Below, piece after piece: positions 36,480 to 51,400 of a stretch of 64,000 nt of DNA. Position numbers and translations under genes: made by a program. The notes below the pieces were generated by a model. The model made no database searches. It saw only the letters and a program-made list of their open reading frames with translations, and was not told the origin of the DNA. How positions within the stretch are numbered: the stretch's first letter is position 1; each line of letters starts with the position of its first letter. The DNA comes from Membranipora membranacea (taxonomy: Eukaryota > Bryozoa > Gymnolaemata > Cheilostomatida > Membraniporidae), in NCBI GenBank assembly GCA_914767715.1, contig OU612067.1:186001-250000 (forward strand). The letters run 5' to 3'.

Positions 36480-39400
36480 TTACACCACAGTGTCGTTAGC
36501 TTCATTCTCCGGCTCACTGGGAGTTGTTACAGGACGATATCTGTAAGGAGAAATAAAAAAGGTTTGAGTTTTGCATAACACTCTAAAACTTGAATATGCC
36601 AACTTTCTCAAACCGTCAAATTAATTCTCTTCAGAGAGATATAGAAGTTTCGTTGACCCCTCTTGATATTTTGTATAGAGGGGAAATTGCTATAGACCAC
36701 ATTTCCGCTGTTTCTGAATATAAATCAGTTTTCACAAAACTCTGCCAAGCATAAGTTAATTATAGTATAAACTGTACAGTGCACATGCACATATATCCTA
36801 CCTGGTATTAGGTGTATAGTCTGCGGCGGCTGGAGCAGGTCTGTATTGAGCTGGAGCGTAGTCGTTATAAGATGGAGCAGCAGATTGTGATGGCGCTGCT
36901 CTGGGTTGTCTGGGAGGAGGTCTCTGTGGATGACTGGCTGGTCCACTTCCTCTAGGCTGGTAACCGTCACGTGGTTGTGGTACAGGTACAGGCGGCCCAC
37001 TCCAGTATCTGTACATAATATAAGAGAAAATACGGTGAAGTCGATATCTAGGCTCAAACTCCTAACCCTGATACTAACAACATAACCAGAAAATAAGACA
37101 AGGCTTGTCTAAACACACATGGGTTATGTAGATATAAAGTAGATGTAAGGTAGATGAGACATACGCAGACTCAGAAGGAGGTCCTCTAGATCTGGGTGTT
37201 GGCTGCTGAGGTGGTCTGTATGGCTCAGACTGCTGGGTACGAGGTCTGAAGTTTGGTAATTCTTTATTCTCTCTGTACTGTCCAATAAATGAACCTTCCT
37301 CTCCGTACCTAGAAAATATTATATAATATATAATATAATATGGTACCTTATACTGCTCAGATATATAATATAATATATATTATGGTACCTTATACTGCTC
37401 ACAGATTTGCAGACCAGCTACCTGCCAGTGTTAATCACAGAAGCGTAACACACAAAACGACAGACTTACAGAGTCTGAGAGAATGAGACAGTGTAAGCTT
37501 GGTCTCTCACCTGTTAGGATCATCCTGCATATACTCATCATGAGGAGGGGGCTGACTGCCCACCCATCTCTCTGAATTCTTCTCTGACTGCGCCTTCTCA
37601 GACTGAGCAGGACCGTATCTATCACTGAAGTGTGACGGGGCGTATCGCTCACTGGGCGCACTGTCTACTGGTTCAGAACGGAGCGGGGGCTTCTCGTCGA
37701 ACGCATTATCATCATAAGGACGCAGTCTCTCTGTTTCCTCAACTACAATAATCCACAGAATACGATGTTAATTTTCTCCTCCTGTTCTTTATTGTAATTC
37801 TTTTCAACAACAAATCATGTATTCCTTTGTACTGAATAACACCCACAACCATTAAAATTTAACCTTTGCTGAGGGAGGAAGTCTTGATTGATATAGATTG
37901 TGATACGAGTATTTACCTGCGAACTGGCCGTGGTAGATACCTCCATTATTCTGTTGTATGAGACACAGCATTATAAAGAAGACAGAGACGAGTATAAGAG
38001 CTATAAGCAGACCGATAAACCAGGCAGAGGAGAAAACCTGTCTCGCTTCAGACGCAGATCCTACAAAGTGGAGGAGAACAAAAAGTATTATCAAAGTGTC
38101 AATATGTAAGAGAAATCACATCTCTCTGTTGACACGGTAATGAATGTGTCACACAGGGAAAATCCGGTCATAGTTCAATACAAATGATTTTATCGACTAA
38201 TATCAGTGGCTGATTGCAGAATTGAGAATTATATGAGTGTCACAAAAATCAATGATCCTCTAATTGTCTCCCAATTATTTTGACATTCCAAAAATTCTCG
38301 CTCGGAACAGCCGTTGTGAGAAGGCGATTGATCAGTGTAGAACTCAATTGGAATCCTACACAGCATGATACCCAAATCTCATCTGCACAGAAGCTCTGAA
38401 ACATATAAACATGGAAATTATGAGTTATGTGACATACTCGATGTAGCGGTAGGGAATATACTCTCAGTAGCACTGCCTGTTTCGTAGATCCCTCCGTTAC
38501 TGGCTACCACTCTGATATCATACTTCCAGCCATCATCGAACCCGTCCACCATAAGCCAGTTATTGTTAGTCTCCCAGCCAGTTCTCTGCCACTGGTCGAT
38601 AGCTATCAAGAGAATAGTTATAAAGGTTAATTTAACACTTAGATCAATTATAAAACCAGGGATCACAACAAAAGCAATAACCATGAATATAAATATCATA
38701 TACATGCTTACAATCATATTACTCAAACACCATATCATGTATTTATTCAAGTTGTTATAACGAGGGTGGGTAGGTTGCTAATACTTACCACTCTCCTGTT
38801 TGTATTGTACATAGAATACATTAGCCGGTACACCATCTGAGGCAGGTACCCAGGAGACATTTAGTGTACTATTAGATAATCTCTCTACGTTAAGAGATGG
38901 AGCATTAGGATCTGTAAATATAACAAGAGATTAGAAGGATATCACACGAGTAGCAATGTCCATATAATGTCCATCAATCAGGGTTAATATTATGTGTCTG
39001 TCTATGCAATGAACTAAACCTCCAATGAACTAAAAAACCAATGAACTAAACCTCAGGGTTAGTTTATTGGTCTATGCATGGGTATATAATTGCATGCAGA
39101 GAGAGGACAACTCTGAAATATTACATATCATAAAGTATGACATCTCACTAATATTACAGTAGCAGCCTCAGTCCACTGAAAATCACTCGGGGATCAGTCC
39201 TCCGATAGTGAGACAATTAATTATCATTCACAGGGAGAAGCTCAGCTTTGATTTAGTCCATGAATGAGCAGCTGACTTACATCCGGCAGCGACAGTGGAG
39301 TCATCAATAAAGTATTCACTGCCTTGTCCTGCGTTAGTGTAGGCCCACACATAGAATCTGTACATCTGTAGGGGCTTCAGACCCGTCACCTTAGCACTGA

Positions 39401-42400
39401 TCACTTTCTGGTCAGGATCTGAAGGCTCATCTACATAATCTAAATCAGGGTACTGCAGAGGTCCAAGCTGTAGACCGTCAACTAAAGGGAGAAAATGATA
39501 ATACATTGAGTGTAGACTGTGGATATCTACTATACACAGGGAGGTTGACAGATTGTGGTGTGAGCTTCATATGCTGGAGCAACAATACAACAATACAAGA
39601 AACTACTTATCAACTAATATTAACATTGTATTCAATCACATAAAAACACTAACTTGTACATGTTGCAGTGATTTTCAAATGTCAATTGTGAATGTAGTGA
39701 GAACAAAAATTCAGACTGAGAGATGGATAGATAGAGAGAGATAGAGAGAGGACGAACTTACGTGTCTTAAATCCGACATGGTACTTTGTGAGTTCACCGT
39801 TAGGCTCCAGAGGTCTCTGCCACGATAATCTGACATGTGTGGGTCCGGTCTCTGAGATAGTAAGCTGCTGTACGGGGCCAGGAGCTACAATAATATATCA
39901 TAGTACATCATAACATGAGTACTGTACGGGGCCAGGAGCTACAATAATATATCATAGTACATCATAACATGAGTACTGTACGGGGCCAGGAGCTACAATA
40001 ATATATCATAGTACATCATAACACGAGTACTGTACGGGGCCAGGAGCTACAATAATATATCATAGTACATCATAACATGAGTACTGCAGCTAATCACATC
40101 ATATCATATACAGCAATATTTCAGCTTTATAACCAAATACAGATATACAGAGTTTTTTACACTTGTCAGCAGGGCATTTCTTCACCCGTGGCTAGGGTTA
40201 AATTAGTTTCTTCTTGACCTTATAAATTAGGTATCGGTACATTTAATGATACATTCAATTCTTTCCTCTTCTTTTTGTAGAACTTGAAGAAGAAGTGGAC
40301 AGACTGATCGGTGTGTCAGTACGCCCGGCGTCTGCAAAGATTTATGAAAAATATTTTAACAAATTTAAAAAGTTCTGTGATGGCATGGACCTTCCTTATC
40401 AAAACAGAAGCCGGTAAATATTCGGTGGAGTTGTGGATTGCACATCTGAAGAAACAGGGCCTTGCTTACAGTACAGTACTGTCTCACATCTCCGCCCTAC
40501 GCCATTCTTTTCGCAAGTTAGACCTAAAAGTATCCCTGGACTCAGAAAGACTCAAGATGCTGCTAAAAGGGTTTAGGAGTGAGTCTACAGCAGGCACGAA
40601 AACTGCAGTGTCTTCCAGTCATCTGCTCAGACTTGACAGGGCAGCTGAAATACTTGCTCCTAGAGTTGCGTGCCAGTTTCGCTGCATGATGGCAGTAGCT
40701 TTTTACGGGTTTCTTCGACCATCAGAGTTTTGCACCACAGCTAGCTCCCATGCCCTTCTGTTCGGAGATGTGCATTGGTCAAAAGATAAAACCTCTTGTC
40801 ATTTAACTCTGAGGTCGTTCAAACACTCTAAGACAGAGGCTAGGGTCAAACTTGTTGACAACTCCGGTGAACCCTTGAAACCAGTGCTGTTGCTACAGCA
40901 ATACCTGGATTTGTTTGGGTTTAAACTCCACTCTTTGATGTTTCCGCCCAGGAGTTTGGGAAAATATTACAGTATGTAGCTGGTAGTGCGGGGATAAAGT
41001 CAAAGCTCACACCGCACTGTTTCCGTCATGGAGGGGCTACTTGGGCGAGAAAGAGAGGATGGACCGCAGCTCAGATACAGGTGCACGGCAGGTGGGAATC
41101 AGATGCCTACTTAAGTTATATTAAACATAACTGATACTTTATTGGGTTGTGTATTTGGCGAAAGGGAGTTCCGTTTTAAACTCCTCTCCTTTGGTGCTAA
41201 ATTTTCCGCCTTTTCTAAAGTATCGAGGCCGAATTTCCTCCTATAAAGTTCTTGCCCTGCCCATGCTGTTCTCCAGCAACTTACTGTACTTACTTAAATG
41301 TTTATTTCTAACTTATTGGGGGTTAACCAGGAAATGGCGTATTAGTCGCCCCCCTCCTATAGGGGAACCCCCAGCTATCTTTTTAATCATTGAGGTAAGA
41401 AAAAAATAAGTTTTAATTAACATTAGGCATCTGCAAAATTTCATTTATAGTATATGAAAACTTGCAATCTAATTTAATATGTTATATGCAACTTGTTGTT
41501 ATTTACCAACCTCCTTCCTTGGTGTTTACTGTGAGACCTTCAAACGGTTCCGGTGTTCCATATCGCCGTTTATTTATAACAGATATCTTAAATGTTAGCT
41601 CTGAGTTAGGAGGTAGATGGGTGATTGTTACTGATACGGTGTTATTCCCTTCGTCCTCTATAGCTCCGTACTCATTCTGTAATAATAGGATACAATAGTC
41701 AAGGTTCAGCAAGCCAACATAGTGTGTCTATTATCATTAATAATTACTACTGCAATAATAATATCAGGTATCATAGTCATACTGACAATGGTTACTAATG
41801 CCACAAATCTTATTATTTACACCCAGATGGATTAGTGTCGTGTACTGAAAGTTATTCTACCTCCCGTGTGAATAAGGTATCACTGGCCGTCTGAACGGAA
41901 AGTTATGTATGTAACTGATGATTGAAGACAGTTACAATGGTGCAAATATCTAGCTAGGTATTGAAACAGCTAATGATGAATTCTGATCTTGTGTAAACTC
42001 TAATTTTAACGATAACTCGCAAAGCAGGTTTTTCAAAAAGTAATGATTGGTTACTGGGCAGTTTCACAAGCATGATCCCAAAACTTAATCTCATATATCA
42101 AGTGAGGTTTAGGGTACATACCTCGGTAAGTTTTCGCTCTTCTATATCATCTATTCCTTCCTTCTTCACATCTCTCAGTACTATGTATATAGATCTGGTA
42201 TCAAAGTATTCATCTGTATCCTCTATAACCTGCTTTGTGTACTGGATCTATAATAATATGGCGGAGCAACAATGTTATAATACACTGGAGTCGTGCCGGC
42301 CTGTATCATACTGAAGTATTCTATGGAATATTAGTAATATTTATATGGACTTAACAGAACTGAAAAAAATATTGCACAAAACTACTATTGTGATCCAGTA

Positions 42401-45400
42401 TAAGTCTGATTTATGGTAAGGGTAAAGTCAGGTGAGATCTACTTGATATAAAAAGTGACGGGTCTAATGATGAAGAACAACTACATCAAACCATAATAAA
42501 TAATATGCGTTTTAATTCGCTTGTACACGTTGGTGATACTAAAATCAGCCATCACATGGATCATTCCCTCATTGCAAGCTGACTGCTTTGATTAGCATTG
42601 AAACTATAAGTGGTGAAGGCAGAGGCAACTACAATAATATGTTGAGATGCTTGTATTGAGTTACTAATATAGTGTAGGTGTAGTGTGGTATTAATAGAGT
42701 GTAGGTGTACCAGACATCACAAATAGCTTCGGTTAAATCTAACCTCTTTGTTATAAGATATCTGGTATAATGGAAATATTCTTTTATTTGTTAATTTTCA
42801 GCTATTACTTGATGAATGGTTCCACTAAGCTCTGAAAAACCTCAGTGCGAACATGCTGGTGTTTGTCAACTCACAACATATTGGTCAACACAAATCCAGC
42901 AAGAATAAGGCCAAAATATTTGAAATTGAAATTTTAAACATTCATTTAACAGGTATCTTAATTTCGTCCCTAAGGAATTGTTGACCCATAGAGCCTGATC
43001 ACCCATTGGATGTCCAGGATTATCAGATTAAACATAAGCTCCTCCTACTGCATTAGAGAGTGTAAAGCTGCTAGCGCTGGTAACTTCAGAGCTAGGTCAT
43101 TACTGTCATTACTATCGGTAACTCTAGACTATACAGACACACTTACCATAACTAGGTAACTATAGATTATATCTTACACACTTACCATGTATCCTCTGAA
43201 GAATCCCTGAGACTCTACGTCTGACTCATCTACTCTATCCCAGATAAATGAAGCATTATCAGAATAAATCATCGGCTCTCCCAGGTTATTATTATTAACT
43301 CTGAATCCGCTGACAACCTGTCAACAAATACACAAACAATAATATATACATCTCAGACTAAACAATAATATATACATCTCAGACTAACACGAGATAATAT
43401 ATACATCTCAGACTAAACACGAGATAATATATACATCTCAGACTAAACACGAGATGACGAGCAGTAAAGTGTGTAATGAATTACGTATTTGGAAAATAGA
43501 ACTCGGTGAATGACTGGTATCAAACTTATAAGCGACAGTATCTGAGCCATCCCACTAGTCTATGGCCTGTATCTAGGTTATACAATCTATGACATATAGC
43601 AGATAAATGCACTACAATGTTCACAAAGTATGAGTATTTTAACGCACAAATGGAAAACTTTAGTCCTGAATTAACCACTTCCTAATTGCAAACCATCTCT
43701 GCTTGTTGGTATAACCTGCTCGTCAGCAAATTTGATTCTGCTTTAGCTTAACATGATATTGGATATTATCTAATATCATCTGCCCCACTATGAGCAATAT
43801 ACCTCGTATAATAGAATCTTATATTGTACAGCAGCTGAGTTTTCTTACCTGTTTGGGGTTACCCTCTCCACTATATCCGATTATAAAAGGAGCATCAACA
43901 CTAGATTCTCCCACAGAGTTACTCGTCTTCACTGATAATGTATACTTTGTGTATACACCGGCATTCGGTACCTCGACCTAAAATAGAACAATCATAGCTT
44001 ACCATTCATAACAGCTTAGTACTCTATAACATCATCAGTTATAAGAGCTCACGGCCTCATAGCTTCTCCACAGGTCCCCCATATATGTGTGCAGGTATTG
44101 ATACATTTGAATGTTAAAATGTCAATTGTTGTGAGTGCGCAATGTGAGCTAGTTCGTTGAGCCTAGTTTAGTGAGCCTGATTTGTTGAGCCTAGTTAGTT
44201 GAAGCTAACCTTGTACTCGATGATATTTAGTTCCCCAGGACGACCATTAGTTCCTTCTTTAGCTGCCTCAGTAACAGTACAGTACTCATGAGCACCACAT
44301 TTATCTTTATCTGCTTCTCTGTATCTTATATTATACTTAAAACTGCTGCCTCCGTGATCTACTTCTGATATCGGCTACAAACAGCAACATTCACATAAAC
44401 ATTAACATTAACAGCAACATTGACATTAACATACACATAAACATTAACAATCACAATGTAAATCACTGATCAGTCATCGAGTTGCTTCTCATTTGTGTGG
44501 CTCTACCTTTCCTAATTTGATTTTTGTCATTCGCATGCTGCAGCATTGAGCATATCAAGTTTCATGTTTTTTACAGAGGCTAATCGATACCTCTGAGTTA
44601 GATAGGATCATGACATCCATTATCTGTAAATCATTACTAAGCGACATTAATCTTTACACATACCTGCCATGTGATCACTAGTTTATTATCTCCTTCGTCC
44701 AGAGTTCTGACACCTCGAGGGTTTAGGGCAGGTCTGGCTGGGTCTGTTGTACACTGGTAACCTGTAGGGTTACTAGGATCACTTATACCAATCTTATTCT
44801 GAGCCATCACTCTGAAACTGAACCTGTTGTTGGACTTCAATCTGGAAAAATCAAAATTGGCTGTGATTACAAGCATTGTAATTAGCAGACAAGGTTTTGT
44901 TTGATATAAGTCAATATCAGCTCAGTTATTCACATATCAATAAGGATCTGTGAAGGGTAGTCCCAACCATAGGCTAATGTTTCCTACGATGTTTTATCAT
45001 TATTGTTGGAGTGTTATTGCGATTATTTGTAGATACACAATGATTGTCTTCTCTTTGAATTCTATGTTCAGAGAGGAAGCGACTCTTAGTGAGGTGAATA
45101 AGGAAGGGTGGTATATCCCACCCTTCCTGGGTGAATGTAGGAATCATATTTATATAGAATAGTTATTGTTTTAGTGATATGGGAGTACAATGATTATAAG
45201 TGTGAGGATCTGCAGTACTTAATACATACTCGACGACTTGTTCTGTGACCCCTGTGGCTATATTATCATCAGCAGTATACCAGATAGACTCGTCCAGTGC
45301 TGTCTGATACTGTATTATGAAGTTTGTGAGAGGAGCATTGTTATTAGTACCAGGACTCCACTTAACTTTAGCCGAGCCTGAGCTCTTACAATCCTCTACA

Positions 45401-48400
45401 CTAACTATGGGAGGTCTGTCTGGGCGGCCCTGAAATATCATCATTAAATGGTCTAAAATTGGACATACAACAAAAAGACTAGGCTATTACTTCCAATGAC
45501 TCCACAGACTCTCTAAGTCTGACAGACTAGAGTGAAGGGGCCTGTGGGGGACTGGGGACGGATTAGAAGTCATTTTGACCAATTTGTATACTGACAGGGA
45601 GTGGAAGTTTATATATACAGATAAGTACTATAATGTTGTGCATTGTCCTCAACTTAAGAAATGATTTTAATTAATGGTCAACAAGAAATGTATGTACCAG
45701 AAATAAGATGGACGCACTCGGCAAAATACATCCGCACCACATACTAGATATATAAATTAAGTAATCTACCTGAACACGGAGAGTGGCGGAGGCCGAGGCA
45801 GAGTCTATACCGTTACTGGCTACACATGTATAAGATCCCGAGTCGAGGGATTGTGGTCCGGCTATCTGTAGAGCGTTATCCTGAGCGTTCATGTACACTC
45901 TGTTATTCTCAAAATAGTTCATAGGACTGCCATCCTTCAACCAACTGATCTTCAGATTCTAAATGAGCAAAATTATGACCATACAGTAGATATAAGTAAA
46001 GAGTATTTTACAGACAATAAAACTCAAGTCATACCGCCTGTGTCCTCTGCAACGAAATGTAGGAGAAGAGGCCGATTGCTATGCTGATACTCAGTTACAT
46101 ACTGCTGTGTGACATCAACAAGTACTATACTACTAAATAATATACTAACCTGAGACTCGTCCGGATCAGTGAGGGCTGTACACACAAACTTAGCCTGTGT
46201 ACCAGCAGTGACTGTGAGATCAGCGGGGGCCTGTTTTATCTGAGTCTGGCGACGCACCACTACCTTAGCTGACTTAGCATCAATACCTTTAGTGTTCGTA
46301 GCCACACATTCATAAGTCCCCGCGTCGGTTATACCAACATCCTGTACATGAGATCAGAACTATCATAACGTGAGTTAAGACAGTTTGGGAAGTTGAGAGC
46401 AATGAGATTGAATTTCATTAAGCCTACGGTTCCAGACGATACATTTAACTAAGTCATCCTTACTCATTCTTTAGAGTGACAGTAATACTATGGTGGTAAT
46501 AATTTGTGCTAGGGTCAGGCAGGGTCAATGTATCAACGTTAGAGATACACAGTTATGCAGACTACATAAATAATACATTAAGTCAAATCAAATTTAAGTT
46601 AAATCAAATAAACACTAGTCTCTAGTTTACCTTAAAAACGCGAGGCTTAAATCAGCGGACACAATGACCTACCTTTATATGCAGAGTGCCGTTATCGAAA
46701 GTTACGAATCTGCCACCTGTCAGAGACTGACCGTTCTTCATCCACGATATGACAGGTGTGGGAGCACCGAACACTTTACATGGCATCCATTTATCCTGCC
46801 CTGCAGCCCACTTATGTTCTCCATCATCGAACCTTTCTATTATCGGTGGTTCAGCTATAAAATATACATATTAGTCTGATAACCAGCAATATGGAACAAT
46901 ACACTCAGTGCTACGACTGCTGTGGAATTAGAATTATTTATATTCCTGTATAGTTAGCAGTTTACTCCTCACTTTATCTGAGCTTTATAGGGAATGCTGA
47001 TAGACTTACACTGTACATTGAGATAGACTTACACTGTACATTGAGATAGACTTACACTGTACATTGAGATAGACTTACACTGCACATTGAGATAGACTTA
47101 CACTGCACATTGAGATAGACTTACACTGTACATTGAGATAGACTTACACTGTACATTGAGATAGACTTACACTGTACATTGAGATAGACTTACACTGTAC
47201 ATTGAGATAGACTTACACTGTACATTGAGATAGACTTACACTGTACATTGAGATAGACTTACACTGCACATTGAGATAGACTTACACTGCACATTGAGAT
47301 AGACTTACACTGTACATTGAGATAGACTTACACTGTACATTGAGATAGACTTACACTGCACATTGAGATAGACTTACACTGCACATTGAGATAGACTTAC
47401 ACTGTACATTGAGATAGACTTACACTGCACATTGAGATAGACTTACACTGCACATTGAGATAGACTTACACTGTACATTGAGATAGACTTACACTGTACA
47501 TTGAGATAGACTTACACTGTACATTGAGATAGACTTACACTGTACATTGAGATAGACTTACACTGTACATTGAGATAGACTTACACTGTACATTGAGATA
47601 GACTTACACTGCACATTGAGATAGACTTACACTGTACATTGAGATAGACTTACACTGTACATTGAGATAGACTTACACTGCACATTGAGATAGACTTACA
47701 CTGTACATTGAGATAGACTTACACTGTACATTGAGATAGACTTACACTGCACATTGAGATAGACTTACACTGCACATTGAGATAGACTTACACTGTACAT
47801 TGAGATAGACTTACACTGTACATTGAGATAGACTTACACTGTACATTGAGATATACTTACACTGTACATTGAGATATACTTACACTGTACATTGAGATAG
47901 AAGGATGTATGTACCCAGCTGCCGATGAGATAATTAGTGATATTACACTGAAGAGCCATTGTATCAGCCTTTACTAAGTTTTTTATTGTGAGTGTAGTAG
48001 ATGGTCCATACTGGTCTCCTATTATCATACGATCACTAGACGCTATAACAGGTAAAATACATTTACAAGATCGATTCAGCAATGTCTCATACACAAAACA
48101 TTCAAGACACGATGAAATTATCATATCAGGATATGAGGATATTATGGTTTGCAAACTTTTGGAAAGCAACAGAAAATAGCTATGGATTCAATTCACTCCA
48201 ATCTGAACCTAGAGAATGTGTGATCTGTGAAACTGATATCTTATTACTTCCACATTATTACAGGGGGGGGGGGGGGGACTCTGAAGTGAGGCAAGGGGGC
48301 CCTACTTCTAGCTCCTATAGTGAAGATCAATTAAACTGGTAGATAGTCCCATCACGCGGAGAGTTCTCATTATTAAATGTTAAGTTCAATCAGAGAATAC

Positions 48401-51400
48401 ATACCAGTAAACTCTTGTCCGTTTATAAACCAGGCAGGTAGATCAGGGCTAGGTACTCCTTCTCCCTTACACTCGAAGGTGACAGTCTCATTCTCTCCTT
48501 TAGTAACAGGCTGTGGTTTGTGAATCCATCTCATCTTACCTTGTACCGCCACATTCACCTGCCACATACAAACATATATACATACATACATCAATATACA
48601 TACATACATCAATATACATACATACATCAATATATATGTATACATCTATATATATACATATATATACATACATACAAGTCTTATATGCAGTGAGAGAGTT
48701 ATTCATTCACAGCACTCAAGCAGCGATATTCGGCTTTTTTATCCAATAGACAAAGGTGAATATTTTTACTGCATGCAGTAGGGTAATAAGGTTTTCAAAC
48801 ATGTACCTCAAAAATCCCTAGGGACTATGACAAACTGACACTGTAGTCATATGGGGAGCTTTGTAAGTATCAATTTCTCATAGGCCTATATCAATTTTAG
48901 GAAACCATAATTCATATCTACATTCTTGAGGGCACCACCCTTATAGGCGTCCCGTATACTCACAGTTTGTTTATAGGGGTTTGTAGCAGCTTTGTTAAAT
49001 CCGTCACATTCGTAAGCTCCTGCGTCCTCATACTCTATACCAGCAAAGTAAAGCTCAAGTCCGAAACTTCTTATCTGAGCTCTTACTGATATATCCTTAC
49101 CATCTGATCTCCTCCACTGAACTCCGGGTACGGGCCTAGATAATATACAGATAGATACTGATATATACATGGGGAGATAACCCACAAACAGAGGGGGACA
49201 AAACCTCAATATGAGAAGGCCAGTTATGTGCTTTGATGGTCTCGCTATAAACTTACTGATTTGATCAGATATTTTAAGTATACGAAAAATTCACCATCCA
49301 TTCCAAGTTATCAATATCATGTAGCAGTTTGTGAGAACGTCTATAGTAACTTAGATTTGCTCATTGTGTAAATCTTAGCTTAGTCTTACTTTCCAGAGAA
49401 GATACATTTGATTCTGGCTTCCTCTCCCCGCAGGAATGTCTCAGAAGTTCTGACTGTCCAGTTTGGCTGCGGTGGAGATCTCGTCGATGAAAGATCTGAA
49501 GATATACGCACACAAGCGTGTTATAAGTGTGTTATAAGTGTGATACAAATACACAAACATCTATGGTAGAGGGAAAAGATCCACGACAGCAGTCTATCTA
49601 CACTGGAGCCAGGGAGTTATTATAAAGTATATAATAATAACCATAAATACTCTCATAACTGACGTATCGTAGTTATGAGATTTGATAATATATTATGTTG
49701 TGTTTTATGGTGAGAGTTTGACATGTCTAGTTAGACAGGAGACTCACTGGTAAGGAGATACTTTAGAAGAGACTTGAGAGGACTTACCTCCGGTTACAGT
49801 AAGTGTCTGTACAGGAGATTTTACAGTCTTACGTAACACCTGATTATAAGCTTCACATCTATATCCTCCGCTATCAGAGTTATTTACATACGCAAAGTTC
49901 AGACCACCTAAAAGGGATAGACAGAAATCATAATATGTACCAACAGTCATCACCTTAATTCACATCAATTCCATTTTTTTTAAAATTGAGTTTAATTATT
50001 TGTCTCATTCATGTCTCACAAATTGCGTGTAGATGCAAAGCGACCTTTCACATAAATTGCTGATAGCAAATATTCTGTAAAAATACTCAACAAGCCATTT
50101 TCTTGTCTGCTTCTTGTTTGATGGGCCTCTGTTGGCCTCTTGGTAGGAATGATTACAATGTAACGAACCCTACCCATTCACTACAATACCCGACACATAT
50201 CATAGATCTCATAGTCCCAGACTGTAGTAAGATGTCAGTCCTTGATTAAATCGAATCACCTTCCATGCCAAGAATAATTGTATTAAGAAGAGGAGTAAGC
50301 TTTACTTATATAACATTATTACCGTCAGGGTCGACGACGATCCTATCGTTATAATCTATATATACACTTGTAGTAGTAGTCGTCTTACTCCACAGTATCT
50401 TAGCTTCAGGCAGAGAGGATGGACGAGTACATATAAGACGTAACTTCTCACCAGCTGTTTTAGTAATCCTTCTACCAGACTGGCCTTCAAACTCATTCAG
50501 TACTATGTGAACAAACAATTCATTATATATACAGGTACAACAACCAATGCAACAACAGCTCAATCAGTAGTATAGTATGAATTGTGAGCTTTGACCAAAC
50601 CGATCCACAGAACTCATCAGGGTACATCTCAAATACCTAACTGGCAGACTACACGATAATGCAGAGAATCATGGTATCAAAAAACTTCATAGAGAGGTCG
50701 TCCCCACATTCCTAACTTGAAATATCACACATACTTTGTGTGAAGCGTAGCCTGCCTTAGTGTTAAATAATACTACGGCTTATTTTTTATTATGAACTGA
50801 CTATCATGTGTGATGTTTTACCTGCGAAGACAAGCTGTACAGTGGTAGATACTGCAGTACCAAAGTCGTTGGTAGCCAGACACTTATAGAATCCTTCGTT
50901 CTGTTTCTGAGGATTATTAAATGTGAGCGTACCGACGCCTGATTGTTGTACAATGGCATCATTTGAGCCTTCAGGCTTAAACTCATTACCATTACGCTCC
51001 CATGCATAACTAAAATACAACGTAATACAAATGCTTTAAACTGAATGAGTGAGAACCTTACTTTTTTCCTTTGTGGAGACTCTAGTTCGGAATTTGAGAG
51101 TTTGCCAGCAAGTAAAGGCCTAGAGACATAATACATTACACTAATAAAAAGGGCGGCAATAACAATGAGTGCGTTTTTACAAGTGGAAGATTACAAGCGG
51201 TCAGTATACAGAGGAGTATGGGTAATTTTTCAAGCATTACTTACGATGGTACCGGGAATCCGTCAGCGACACACGGCAGGTTGAAGGAGTCGCCTCCTTC
51301 GTATATTTTCTGTATATAGTTATATTCAGCTGTGATTAGAGGTGGGTACGTGGTTTGTTGAGCTGTAAAACACAAGAAACACAACAAATAAAGGAGTCTT

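Noticed and set aside
46998-47900. CRISPR-like regular array
   Set aside because: Units are contiguous 23-bp direct repeats with no unique spacers, in an animal intron. It is a minisatellite.
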